A stretch of 14,758 nt of DNA from assembly GCA_018648945.1 (NCBI GenBank), contig JABGQJ010000119.1, forward strand, positions 1 through 14,758, given 5' to 3'. This document shows, in pieces, positions 7,636 to 14,758 of this stretch. Source of the stretch: Victivallales bacterium (GTDB lineage Bacteria; Verrucomicrobiota; Lentisphaeria; Oligosphaerales; Lenti-02). Below the pieces are notes generated by a model. It was not told the origin of the DNA. It did not search any database and saw only the letters and a list, made by a program, of their open reading frames with translations. The position numbers were made by a program, and so were the translations under genes. Positions within the stretch are counted from its first letter, which is position 1. Each line of letters starts with the position of its first letter.

Positions 7636-9888
7636 TCAGTCCCAGTCCGGTTGCTCCGGCTCGTCGAGGGAAGGGATGCTGCCTGGATCTCTGAGGCGTC
7701 CGGCGAGGCGGGTCCAACGGCGGTTGCTCTGGCTCTTGCGGACAGCAATCCCGAGGGCGCGGTGGGAACCGACCATGATGAGCAGTTCCTTGGCGCGGGT
7801 CATGCCGGTGTAGACCAGGTTGCGTTCCAGCATGACGAAGTGCTGGGTGAGCAGCGGCAGAATGACCACGGGGAACTCGCTGCCCTGAGATTTGTGGACG
7901 GTGACGGCGTAGGCGAGGGCGATCTGGTCGGCATCGTTCCATTCGTATTCCACCAGGCCCGCGTCGAAGGCGACATGGAAGAGGCGCTCGGCGTACTGGA
8001 TGTCGTGGAGGCGTCCCAGATCGCCGTTGAAGACGCCCTTGTCGTAGTTGTTGACCGTTTGCATGACGCGGTCGCCAACCCGGTAGCGATTGTCGCCGTG
8101 TCTGAACTCCGCGCCTTTGGGGTTGAGCGCGGCCTGCAGGTTCTCGTTCAGCGCCAGCGTGCCGCAACTGCCGCGCCGCATGGGGGCGAGCACTTGGACG
8201 TCCTCCATGGGGTTGAAGCCGAACCGGTGGGGAATGCGCTCGGAGACCATGCGCACGATCAGGTCGGCCACCTCTTCGGCACCATCCTTCTCGATCCAGT
8301 AGAAGTCGGCGGCTTGGCCACGCGGGACAGGGCTGGTATCGGGCAGTTGGCCGTGGTTGACGGCATGGGCGTTCGAGATGATGCGCCCGGCCTCGCTTTG
8401 CCGGTAGATCTCGACGAGTTGGGTGACGGGAATGCGTCCGGACTCGATGAGATCCTGGAGGACGCTTCCCGGGCCGACCGAAGGCAGCTGGTCGCGGTCG
8501 CCTACCAGGACCACGCGGGTGCCCATGGCGATGGCACGGAACAGGCTGCAGGCAAGGGAGATGTCCAGCATGGAGACCTCGTCCACCACCAGCAGTTTGC
8601 AGGGCAGCGGCCGGTCGGGGTCATGCTGGAAACCATGGCTCTTGGCATCCCACTTGAGTAGGCGGTGGAGGGTCTGGGCGGCCAGGCCGGAGGTCTCGGC
8701 CATGCGTTTGGCCGCCCGCCCGGTAGGCGCGGCGAGGGAGATGGACAGGTTCAGGCGCTGTGCGGTGGCGACGATCTGGCCGACCACGGTGGTCTTGCCC
8801 ACGCCCGGGCCACCGGTGATGATGCTGACTGGAGTCTGGAAGGCCCAGGCCACGGCTTGCCGTTGGGCCTCGTTGAGCCGCTGGTAGCCCGGCCCCAGAG
8901 CGGCAGCGGGGACTTGCAGGGGCGGAGTCGAGGCGAGGAGCAGCACGGAAATCGCTTCGGCCATGCCCTGTTCGGCGGCGAGCAGCGATTGGCGGTAGAC
9001 AAAGGCACCAGGGGGATCAGGTTGGGAAGGGACCTCTACGACCAGCCCGGCCAGCCCGGCGCGGGTCAGGCCTTCCTGCGCGGCCTCCACCGTCACGTCA
9101 AGGGTCTTGGCGGCTTCGACCAGGAGCTGTTCCCTCGGGTAGCAGACATGGCCGGACAGGGCCAGTTGATCGAGCACGTGCACGGTGCCAGCAGCGAGTC
9201 GGCGGGGATCGTCCTTGGCAATGCCTAGCTTGCCTGCGATGCGGTCGGCGCTGAGGAAGCCAACGCCACGGACTTCCGCTGCCAAGCGGTATGGCGAGCG
9301 TCGGACTACCTCTGCGGCGCTCTGGCCGTACTGGTTCAGCAGCCGGGCACAGAGGGCGCTGCCGATCTCCAGCCCCTGCAGGAAGACGAGAACATCCCGC
9401 TGCTCTGCGTGTTCGCGCCAGCCCGTGCGGATCTCTTCCACGCGTTTCTTCCCGATGCCGGGCACCTCCAGCAGGCGTTCGGAGTAGTTGCTCAGGATAC
9501 GGAGAGTATCGGTGCCGAAGTGTTCGACGATGCGTTCCGCGTACTTCGGACCGATACCCGGGATCAGGCCACTGCCCAGATAGCGGCGAATGCCCTCGTC
9601 GGTGGAGGGCAGGATGGCGCGGAACTCGCGGACGCGCAGTTGCCGCCCGTGGTCTTTGTGCGTCTCCCAGCGCCCGGTGGCCTCGATCTCCTGGCCCTCC
9701 ATCAGGCCGGCGAGCGGCCCGACGATCGTCTGTTCCTTGCAGCCGTTCTCCAGGAGCTTGAGCACGGTGTACTGGCCGTCGGCACTGGCGAAGAGCACGC
9801 GCAGCACCTCGCCGCGCACGGTGTGTTCGAGCGCGGACCCGGACCTGGCAGTCCTGTCGTCGGATTGGTTCTGTGATTCCTGCTTCAC
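7636..9888 (-). CDS. recD2: RecD2-type ATP-dependent 5'-3' DNA helicase
   Basis: SF1B helicase of the RecD2 (RecD-like, RecBC-independent) family, 750 residues, acting on DNA in replication and repair. The N-terminal part (~25-90) resembles the OB-like RecD2 N-domain. It is followed by helix-hairpin-helix segments at PGIGPKYAERI (~110-120), PGIGKKRVEEI (~143-153) and RGVGFLSADRI (~207-217), the hallmark separating RecD2 from RecBCD RecD. The helicase core has Walker A GGPGVGKTT (K365), Walker B DEVSMLD (D436, E437), a GDRDQLPSVGPG segment, and the C-terminal UvrD-like motif TVHKSQGSEF (~663-672). All catalytic motifs are intact. Translation is assigned from GTG at 9888. It is the first possible start after an in-frame TAA, but its purine-rich GGCGGAG is poorly spaced, so a slightly later start is possible. 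The RNA methyltransferase gene lies 109 nt upstream, and the lyase gene follows downstream. Confidence 0.94.
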   Translation of the reverse strand: MKQESQNQSDDRTARSGSALEHTVRGEVLRVLFASADGQYTVLKLLENGCKEQTIVGPLAGLMEGQEIEATGRWETHKDHGRQLRVREFRAILPSTDEGIRRYLGSGLIPGIGPKYAERIVEHFGTDTLRILSNYSERLLEVPGIGKKRVEEIRTGWREHAEQRDVLVFLQGLEIGSALCARLLNQYGQSAAEVVRRSPYRLAAEVRGVGFLSADRIAGKLGIAKDDPRRLAAGTVHVLDQLALSGHVCYPREQLLVEAAKTLDVTVEAAQEGLTRAGLAGLVVEVPSQPDPPGAFVYRQSLLAAEQGMAEAISVLLLASTPPLQVPAAALGPGYQRLNEAQRQAVAWAFQTPVSIITGGPGVGKTTVVGQIVATAQRLNLSISLAAPTGRAAKRMAETSGLAAQTLHRLLKWDAKSHGFQHDPDRPLPCKLLVVDEVSMLDISLACSLFRAIAMGTRVVLVGDRDQLPSVGPGSVLQDLIESGRIPVTQLVEIYRQSEAGRIISNAHAVNHGQLPDTSPVPRGQAADFYWIEKDGAEEVADLIVRMVSERIPHRFGFNPMEDVQVLAPMRRGSCGTLALNENLQAALNPKGAEFRHGDNRYRVGDRVMQTVNNYDKGVFNGDLGRLHDIQYAERLFHVAFDAGLVEYEWNDADQIALAYAVTVHKSQGSEFPVVILPLLTQHFVMLERNLVYTGMTRAKELLIMVGSHRALGIAVRKSQSNRRWTRLAGRLRDPGSIPSLDEPEQPDWD

Positions 9889-9997
9889 GCTCCGCCATCT
9901 GCTGGTTCTGGCAACCGGTGGGCAACTGGTCCCGACCGCTCCTTACATTGCCGCTTCGCCCACTTGTAAGCAACTGCTGCGGGAGGTCAGCGTGCTG

Positions 9998-10834
9998 TCA
10001 CGGCTCCCGGTGGTCGCGTGGGGTGGGGGCGAGCCCCTTGGGCAGGCGCTGGCGGACGGCCTCGTAGAGCAGGAGGGCGGTGGCGGTGGAGACGTTGAGG
10101 GAGTCGGCCTGGCCAAGCATGGGGATGCGCACGGCCAGATCGGCACCGTCGATCCAGGGCTGGGAGAGGCCGTATTGCTCGGCCCCGACCACGATGGCGA
10201 GGGGCCCGGTCATGTCCACCTCGGTATAGAGCGGGTCGGCATGGGGAGTGGCGGCGAGGGTGCGCACGCCACGGTCGCGAAGCCAGGCGAGGGTGTCGGT
10301 CGAACTGGCTTCGGCGGTGGGCACATGGAAGAGACTGCCGGTGCTGGCGCGCACGACATTTGGGTTGAAGAGATCGGTGCAGGCGTCGGCCAGCAGCAAG
10401 GCATCCACCCCGGTGGCGTCGGCACTGCGCAGCATGGTGCCCAGATTGCCCGGCTTCTCAATGCCCTCGGCGACCAGATAGAGGGGTGGTCCCGGCGGTT
10501 GGGGGAGCTGATCCAGAGCGGTCCGCTTCTGCGGTGCCAGAGCCAGGAGTCCCTCCGGGCGATCCCGGTAGGCAATCTTGCGGAAGACGGCCTCCGTGGT
10601 CTCGAATGCCAGCGCTCCGGTCTCCGCACAGGCCGCGATCAGGGCGGCCTCATTCGTTCCCTGGAACAGCTCGGGGCAAACGTACAACTCCTCCAGGGGC
10701 CAGCCGCAGTCCAGAGCGCGCCGGACGCCCCGATATCCCTCGATGAGGAACTTGCCTTCGCGGTCGCGGGGCCGACGGTCCCGGAGCTTGACTAGGAACT
10801 TGATGCGGGGGTTCTGGAGGCTGGTGAGGAGCAT
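9998..10834 (-). CDS. TrmH/SpoU-family RNA 2'-O-methyltransferase
   Basis: SAM-dependent SPOUT methyltransferase that probably methylates a ribose 2'-OH in rRNA or tRNA, 278 residues. Residues 1-~100 form the substrate-binding domain (SLQNPRIKFLVKLRDRR, then FLIEGYRGVRRAL). The trefoil-knot catalytic domain carries motif 1, EKPGNLGTMLRSADA (126-140, with N130 and R136). Motif 2 is VGAEQYGLS (216-224) and motif 3 is IPMLGQADSLNVSTA (237-251). All three motifs match the family. Target base and position cannot be read from sequence; RlmB-like 23S rRNA modification is one option. Start is ATG 10834, with a modest GGAAA about 5 nt upstream. The gene is divergent from purA across a 243-nt intergenic region and is the first of three co-directional minus-strand genes. 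Confidence 0.92.
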   Translation of the reverse strand: MLLTSLQNPRIKFLVKLRDRRPRDREGKFLIEGYRGVRRALDCGWPLEELYVCPELFQGTNEAALIAACAETGALAFETTEAVFRKIAYRDRPEGLLALAPQKRTALDQLPQPPGPPLYLVAEGIEKPGNLGTMLRSADATGVDALLLADACTDLFNPNVVRASTGSLFHVPTAEASSTDTLAWLRDRGVRTLAATPHADPLYTEVDMTGPLAIVVGAEQYGLSQPWIDGADLAVRIPMLGQADSLNVSTATALLLYEAVRQRLPKGLAPTPRDHREP

Positions 10835-10915
10835 GGATTTCCGGGGGCCTTCGGGTCAAGGTCTGCCGTCCGCGTCGTGACCTTCGTCGGACGAATGGGG
10901 CCGTGTCGTTTTGCA

Positions 10916-10943
10916 TTGACTTCGGGGTACAAGAAGCTAGTTT
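10916..10943 (+). promoter_or_regulatory. Candidate promoter of the purA cluster
   Basis: TTGACT (10916-10921, 5 of 6 matches to the -35 consensus) is followed after 16 nt by TAGTTT (10938-10943, 3 of 6 matches to the -10 consensus). Transcription from about 10950 would give a leader of roughly 130 nt that contains the hairpin at 10972-11004. The rest of the 10835-11077 gap shows no reading frame I would trust and no clear promoter for the methyltransferase gene. Confidence 0.4.
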
Positions 10944-10971
10944 AGGGCGGCAACAGGGACTCGGCAAGTTC

Positions 10972-11004
10972 AGAACGCCCGAACCGGTTGCGGTCGGGCG
11001 TTCT
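10972..11004 (+). promoter_or_regulatory. Strong hairpin in the purA leader
   Basis: AGAACGCCCG (10972-10981) pairs perfectly with CGGGCGTTCT (10995-11004). The stem continues with ACCG (10983-10986) against CGGT (10991-10994), with one bulged A at 10982 and a GTTG loop (10987-10990). That is 14 base pairs in 33 nt. There is no T-run on either strand after it, so it does not look like a plain intrinsic terminator. It lies 73 nt before the purA ATG, between the candidate promoter and the ribosome binding site. Options are a leader regulatory element, a transcript-stabilising stem, part of a small RNA, or a protein-binding dyad. It resembles no riboswitch I can name. Confidence 0.6.
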
Positions 11005-11077
11005 CTGTGTTCCGGAAGCGCGGGGGGCCGACCTATGACAATGAACAACCCATCCTCAAGTATACGGAGTTAGTGCA

Positions 11078-12358
11078 ATGGCCAATACGGTGCTAGTCGG
11101 CCTCCAATGGGGCGATGAAGGCAAGGGAAAGATCATCGACGTGCTTACCCGCGAGGCAGACGTCGTCGTCCGCTTCCAGGGCGGCAACAACGCGGGGCAC
11201 ACGGTCGAGATCGGGGCGAACAAGTTTGTTCTCCATCTGATCCCCTCGGGCATTCTGCGCCCGGAAGCCCAGTGTGTCATTGGCAACGGCCTGGTGGTCA
11301 GCGTGACTGGCTTGCAGGAGGAGCTGGATGGCCTCGAGGCCAAGGGGATCGATATCTCCGACCGGCTGTTCATCAGCGACCGCTGCCAGCTGATTTTCGC
11401 CTATCACTGCATGGCAGACGGGCTCAAGGAAGGACAACTGGGCGAGAACAAGATCGGTACCACCAAGCGCGGCATTGGGCCGGCCTATGCCGACAAGGCA
11501 AATCGCTGTGGCATCCGTGCTCGCGATCTCCAGCGCCCGGACGTGTTCCGCCAGAAGTTCTACACTGAGGGCGAGAAGTACAACCGCCTCTTCGCCGAGT
11601 ACGGCGCCGAGCTTCTCGACCTTGATGCCGAGTGGGCCAAGCTGGCTGCGATTGCCGAACGGCTTGCCCCGATGGTCACCGATACCACGCTCCTCCTGAA
11701 CCGTGCCGCCGATGCGGGCAAGGCAATCCTCTTCGAGGGCGCGCAGGGCACGTGGCTGGACATTGATTTCGGCACGTACCCCTTTGTCACCAGCAGCAAC
11801 ACCACTGTCGGCGGCGCCTGCACCGGTACCGGCATGGCACCCTCCCGCATCAACGAAGTGGTTGGCGTGCTCAAAGCCTACACCACTCGGGTCGGCGCTG
11901 GTCCCTTCCCGACCGAGTTGGACGATGATCTTGGCGAATCCATCCGCCAGAAGGGCGGTGAATTCGGCGCTACCACCGGACGGCCCCGCCGTTGTGGTTG
12001 GTTCGATGCGGTGGCCACGCGCTACTCGGTCATGCTCAATGGCGTGACTGGCATCGCTCTTACCAAGATGGATGTGCTCGACGGGCTCGAGACGCTCAAG
12101 ATCTGCACGGCCTACGAACTGGATGGCAAGGTCATCACCGATATGCCTGCCGACAGTGACGACCTGGCCCGATCGAAGCCGGTCTACGAAGACATCGCTG
12201 GCTGGTGTGAAGCCACCACCGGTGTCACTGACTACGAGCAGCTTCCCGAGCTTGCCAAGGCCTACATTGATCGCCTCATGGAGGTGATCAACGCCCGGGC
12301 TCAGATCATCTCGGTCGGTCCCCGGCGGGCGCAGACGTTCGACGCCCCGGAAAAGTGA
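11078..12358 (+). CDS. purA: Adenylosuccinate synthetase
   Basis: Joins IMP and aspartate with GTP hydrolysis to form adenylosuccinate, the first committed step to AMP. The 426-residue length is normal. The P-loop QWGDEGKGK is at residues 10-18 with catalytic D13, and NNAGHT brings the second catalytic residue H41. Further landmarks are TTKRGIGPAY near 128-137, EGAQGTWLDIDFGTYPFVTSS in the IMP site, GAGPFPTEL, and the aspartate loop TTGRPRRCGWFD. All are intact. The ATG at 11078 has GGAG 8 nt upstream. It heads a four-gene overlapping cluster: the last bases of its stop form a GTGA overlap with uppS. Its leader holds the candidate promoter and a strong hairpin. Confidence 0.98.
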   Translation: MANTVLVGLQWGDEGKGKIIDVLTREADVVVRFQGGNNAGHTVEIGANKFVLHLIPSGILRPEAQCVIGNGLVVSVTGLQEELDGLEAKGIDISDRLFISDRCQLIFAYHCMADGLKEGQLGENKIGTTKRGIGPAYADKANRCGIRARDLQRPDVFRQKFYTEGEKYNRLFAEYGAELLDLDAEWAKLAAIAERLAPMVTDTTLLLNRAADAGKAILFEGAQGTWLDIDFGTYPFVTSSNTTVGGACTGTGMAPSRINEVVGVLKAYTTRVGAGPFPTELDDDLGESIRQKGGEFGATTGRPRRCGWFDAVATRYSVMLNGVTGIALTKMDVLDGLETLKICTAYELDGKVITDMPADSDDLARSKPVYEDIAGWCEATTGVTDYEQLPELAKAYIDRLMEVINARAQIISVGPRRAQTFDAPEK

Positions 12359-13086
12359 GTCAAGAGGGCGAGATTCAGCTTCCGCGCCCCCGTCACGTCG
12401 CTATTGTCATGGATGGCAACGGGCGTTGGGCGCAGGAGCGAGGGCTTCCTAGGAGCGAGGGCCATCGGGCTGGCACGGCAGCGGTGCAGCGCGTGGTCGA
12501 GGCCTGCCAGGAATTCGGCATCCGCTACCTCACGCTCTATGCCTTCAGTACCGAGAACTGGAAGCGCCCCGCTGGCGAGATCCGGGCCCTGATGGGGCTG
12601 CTGCGCGAGTTCCTGGACGAGCGTCTGGAAGACATGCTGAAGAAGGGCATTCGCCTGAACGTGATCGGCCAGACGGCGCGTCTGCCACGCTTTGTGCGTT
12701 CGCGGCTGCAGCGAGTGATGGAACGCACGGCAGGCGGCACCGAGGGCACCCTGACCCTGGCCCTTAGCTATGGTTCGCGCAGCGAGATCACGGACGCAGT
12801 CCGGCAGATCGCGACGGCGGCGCAGGCAGGCACACTCGCCCCCGAGGACATCACCGAGGCAACCGTGGCCGCACACCTCTACACGGCGGGCTTGCCTGAT
12901 CCCGATCTGGTGATCCGCACGGCGGGAGAGAAGCGACTGAGCAACTTCCTCATGTGGCAGCTTTCCTACGCGGAGTTCTGGTTCACCGACCGTTGCTGGC
13001 CGGAGTTCGATCGGGAGCTGCTCAAGCAGGCGCTGGACGAGTTCGGGCACCGGCAGAGGCGATTCGGAGGGTTGGCGAATGCTTAG
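12355..13086 (+). CDS. uppS: Isoprenyl transferase (undecaprenyl diphosphate synthase)
   Basis: cis-Prenyltransferase that extends farnesyl diphosphate with isopentenyl diphosphate to the C55 carrier used for peptidoglycan and other envelope polymers; it acts at the cytoplasmic face of the membrane. The 243 residues include MDGNGRWA (19-26, with Mg-binding D20), FSTENWKRP (64-72), and the C-terminal block GLPDPDLVIRTAGEKRLSNF, with R188 and R194 as diphosphate-binding arginines. The RTAGE form is a mild variant of the usual RTSGE/RTGGE. The start is GTG 12355, which overlaps the purA stop by 4 nt (GTGA) and so is probably translated by coupling. Its own stop overlaps the cdsA start by 8 nt. 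Confidence 0.96.
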   Translation: MSQEGEIQLPRPRHVAIVMDGNGRWAQERGLPRSEGHRAGTAAVQRVVEACQEFGIRYLTLYAFSTENWKRPAGEIRALMGLLREFLDERLEDMLKKGIRLNVIGQTARLPRFVRSRLQRVMERTAGGTEGTLTLALSYGSRSEITDAVRQIATAAQAGTLAPEDITEATVAAHLYTAGLPDPDLVIRTAGEKRLSNFLMWQLSYAEFWFTDRCWPEFDRELLKQALDEFGHRQRRFGGLANA

Positions 13087-13960
13087 GCAGCGATTGGCTG
13101 TTGGGGCGCCGCTGGGTTGTCTGGCCTTGGCCAGTTTCCTCTTCCCGGGCTGGCCGGGCGCGCTCCTTTTCCTGTGTTTGGGCGGGTTCCTGATCGTGGA
13201 GGGGTTGCGGGAGTTCCACAACATGGCGGAAGCCATGGGGCTCCCCGGAGCGCGACAGACCTGCTACCTGGCCGGTCTCGGCTTTGTGTTGGTCGGCCCC
13301 CTGGCAGCCTGGGCCTCCCGCCCGAGCCCGGTGACGGTGACCGCGTCGCTGGATGCGGTGGTGCTGACCTTGCTGTTTGTGCTGCTGGCGGTTGGCCTGC
13401 TCCGGGTCGGCCCTTCGCAGTCGTCACTTACCCGCTGCGGGGTGTCGCTGGCGGCCGTTGCCTACGTGGCATGGCCCATGTCGTTTGTGGGCAAGCTCTA
13501 TTTCTCGGGCATCGATGGCCCTCGGCTGGTCCTGTTTCTCGTGGCCGTGACCAAGGTCGCGGACACCGGCGCATTCGCTCTCGGCACGTTGACCGCCAAG
13601 CTCCCCGGTGGCAATCACAAGCTGTGTCCACGCTTGAGCCCCAAGAAGAGCTGGGAAGGCCTGTTTGGCGGCGTCATTGCCAGCCTGGCCTGCGCTTTCG
13701 GTCTTCTCCATCTGTGGCCTGAGTCCATGACCCTGCACGGCGTGCAGGTGGTCAACTGGGCGGTGGCCCTGGCCTTTGGCCTGCTTGCGCCTGTACTGGG
13801 TTTGCTTGGTGATGTGGCCGAATCCGGCTTCAAGCGGGCGAGCGGGTTCAAGGATTCCGGCCGCCTCCCCGGTCTGGGCGGGGTGTTGGACATTCTCGAC
13901 AGCCTGATCCCCGTCGCACCCCTCTTCTACGCCTGCATCCATCTGCTTGCGGCGTCATGA
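13079..13960 (+). CDS. cdsA: Phosphatidate cytidylyltransferase (CDP-diglyceride synthase)
   Basis: Integral membrane enzyme making CDP-diacylglycerol from CTP and phosphatidate, the branch point of phospholipid synthesis. The 293 residues contain several hydrophobic membrane spans, starting with residues ~8-42. The family core KVADTGAFALGTLTAKLPGG and then SPKKSWEG (from S187) is conserved. The C-terminal signature begins SGFKRASGFKDSG (S249, K252, K258, D259) and ends PGLGGVLDILDSL. Two positions differ from the usual PGHGG-x-x-D-R-x-D pattern: L266 in place of His and I272 in place of Arg. The acidic residues D271 and D274 are kept. I infer this is a clade variant rather than a dead enzyme, since it is the only cdsA here and the rest is intact. 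The ATG at 13079 lies inside the uppS end, and its stop overlaps the rhomboid start as ATGA. Confidence 0.93.
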   Translation: MLRQRLAVGAPLGCLALASFLFPGWPGALLFLCLGGFLIVEGLREFHNMAEAMGLPGARQTCYLAGLGFVLVGPLAAWASRPSPVTVTASLDAVVLTLLFVLLAVGLLRVGPSQSSLTRCGVSLAAVAYVAWPMSFVGKLYFSGIDGPRLVLFLVAVTKVADTGAFALGTLTAKLPGGNHKLCPRLSPKKSWEGLFGGVIASLACAFGLLHLWPESMTLHGVQVVNWAVALAFGLLAPVLGLLGDVAESGFKRASGFKDSGRLPGLGGVLDILDSLIPVAPLFYACIHLLAAS

Positions 13961-14646
13961 TCCCCATCGTCAATGACCACGCGACCCGCCGCGTCCCGGT
14001 GGTCACCCACACGATTATCCTGCTGAACGTGGTGGTATTTGGCTACCAGCTCTTCCTTGGGGCCGGGGCGGGTACCCAGTTCGTTCTGCACTGGGCTCTG
14101 GTCCCCGATCAGTTTGCCATCTGGCGCCATGGGTGGGACTGGCACTTGCTGGGGCGGGGCGGGCTCCGCTGCTTCACCAGCATGTTCCTGCATGCCGGCT
14201 GGCTGCACATCATTGGCAATATGTGGACGCTCTGGATCTTCGGTGACGAGATCGAGGATCGCCTGGGGCACGGGCGCTTCCTCCTGTTCTACCTGCTTGC
14301 CGGGGTCTTCGCCGCCGCCCTGCACCTGCTTCTCAATTTCGGGAGCCCGATCCCGACAGTCGGGGCCAGCGGGGCGATCGCGGGGGTGATGGGGGCCTAC
14401 TTCCTGCTGCTCCCCTTCCACTGGATCACTTTCATTGTTCCCGTGCTTTTCATCCCGGTTCCCATCAAGCTCCCCGCTGTGGTCTACCTCCTGTTCTGGG
14501 GCTACGCGCAGTTCACCGGTGCCTACGCCAGTCTCGGGGCCCGAAGCTCCGCCGGCATCGCCTTCTGGGCCCACGTGGGCGGCTTCCTCGGCGGCATGTA
14601 CCTCATCCGCCGCTGGGGCATCAAACGCCCCCGCCGCGCCAAGTAG
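13957..14646 (+). CDS. Rhomboid family intramembrane serine protease
   Basis: Polytopic membrane protease that cuts transmembrane substrates within the bilayer, 229 residues. Hallmarks are the HAGWLHIIGNMWTLW segment after the first loop, the catalytic serine S138 in VGASGAIAG, and the catalytic histidine H206 in AHVGGFLGG. Both dyad residues are present, so the enzyme should be active. Hydrophobic spans begin at ~17-36 and continue through the glycine-rich last helix; the C-terminus is a short basic tail (RRWGIKRPRRAK). The start ATG 13957 overlaps the cdsA stop by 4 nt. Its substrate is unknown; its place after two envelope-lipid genes suggests shared expression rather than a shared reaction. 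Confidence 0.95.
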   Translation: MIPIVNDHATRRVPVVTHTIILLNVVVFGYQLFLGAGAGTQFVLHWALVPDQFAIWRHGWDWHLLGRGGLRCFTSMFLHAGWLHIIGNMWTLWIFGDEIEDRLGHGRFLLFYLLAGVFAAALHLLLNFGSPIPTVGASGAIAGVMGAYFLLLPFHWITFIVPVLFIPVPIKLPAVVYLLFWGYAQFTGAYASLGARSSAGIAFWAHVGGFLGGMYLIRRWGIKRPRRAK

Positions 14647-14648
14647 CC

Positions 14649-14758
14649 GTGAGCAGGAAGGCAGCCCGTGCCCGCGCCATGGATGGATTGGTGACTGCCG
14701 GTTGGGTTGGCGCGGGTTGCGGGGTGGAGCGGGCACGGGTATGGTATGACCGCTTGGG
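14649..14758 (+). CDS. Possible start of a further gene, 3' partial
   Basis: A frame begins with GTG 2 nt after the rhomboid stop and stays open to the window edge, giving about 36 residues (MSRKAARARAMDGLVTAG and onward). An internal ATG lies at 14679. The tight spacing matches the overlapping style of the genes before it, but there is no Shine-Dalgarno at the GTG, the product is not recognised, and the same stretch contains inverted repeats typical of an intergenic region. It may equally be non-coding. Confidence 0.22.
   Translation, partial: MSRKAARARAMDGLVTAGWVGAGCGVERARVWYDRL
14665..14739 (+). repeat. Inverted repeats after the rhomboid gene
   Basis: CCCGTGCCCGC (14665-14675) is a perfect complement of GCGGGCACGGG (14729-14739). 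The overlapping CCCGCGCC (14671-14678) is also a perfect complement of GGCGCGGG (14709-14716). The left arm can therefore pair with only one right arm at a time. No T-run follows either stem within the window. TATGGT (14740-14745) right after the outer arm, with TTGCGG 16 nt upstream of it, could be a weak promoter for a downstream gene. Confidence 0.35.

Noticed and set aside
9889..9997. 109-nt gap between the RNA methyltransferase and recD2, checked for a terminator or small gene
   Set aside because: An AAGGAG-like stretch on the minus strand is not followed by a usable in-frame start, and there is no convincing hairpin.
12301..13236. 311-codon minus-strand frame across uppS
   Set aside because: Spans the ends of three well-supported plus-strand genes and shows no family features.
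1..14758. A defence system, mobile element, CRISPR array or prophage
   Set aside because: No transposase, integrase, toxin-antitoxin pair, nuclease operon or direct-repeat array was seen. recD2 is a housekeeping helicase here, with no defence partner beside it.

Overview
This GC-rich window looks like chromosomal DNA of a bacterium with ordinary housekeeping genes plus accessory metabolism: a glycyl radical enzyme, a ferredoxin-domain aldo/keto reductase and a secreted heparinase-type polysaccharide lyase. A GRE and a two-cluster iron-sulfur oxidoreductase suggest an anaerobic or facultative lifestyle. The lyase suggests glycan degradation. Together with an atypical CdsA signature, this fits the Planctomycetes-Verrucomicrobia-Lentisphaerae neighbourhood. 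That placement is an inference from gene content; no rRNA or other strict marker is present.

Layout. (1) 2-2176, + strand: a glycyl radical enzyme, cut at its 5' end by the window edge. (2) 2180-3658, - strand: nicotinate phosphoribosyltransferase (pncB), convergent with the GRE and only 3 nt from it. (3) 3659-3774: a short divergent promoter region with overlapping -35 boxes. (4) 3775-4887, + strand: an aldo/keto reductase with two C-terminal [4Fe-4S] motifs. (5) 4950-10834, - strand: three co-directional genes, in transcription order a SpoU-family RNA 2'-O-methyltransferase, the helicase recD2, and a secreted heparinase II/III-like lyase. (6) 10835-11077: a 243-nt divergent intergenic region with a candidate promoter and a strong hairpin in the purA leader. 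(7) 11078-14646, + strand: a tightly overlapping cluster of purA, uppS, cdsA and a rhomboid protease. The overlaps are 4, 8 and 4 nt, so translational coupling is likely. (8) 14647-14758: the downstream end, with inverted repeats and possibly the start of another reading frame.

How the genes relate: uppS and cdsA supply the lipid carrier for cell-wall synthesis and the CDP-diacylglycerol precursor of phospholipids. The rhomboid works in the same membrane, and purA adds AMP synthesis at the head of the cluster. pncB feeds NAD synthesis. The GRE, the AKR and the lyase may belong to carbon-source breakdown, but nothing in the window links them to one pathway. I see no tRNA, rRNA, CRISPR array, insertion sequence or prophage. 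No clearly new multi-gene system is visible. The best leads are the unassigned GRE, the purA leader hairpin, the CdsA signature variant and the overlapping divergent promoters.
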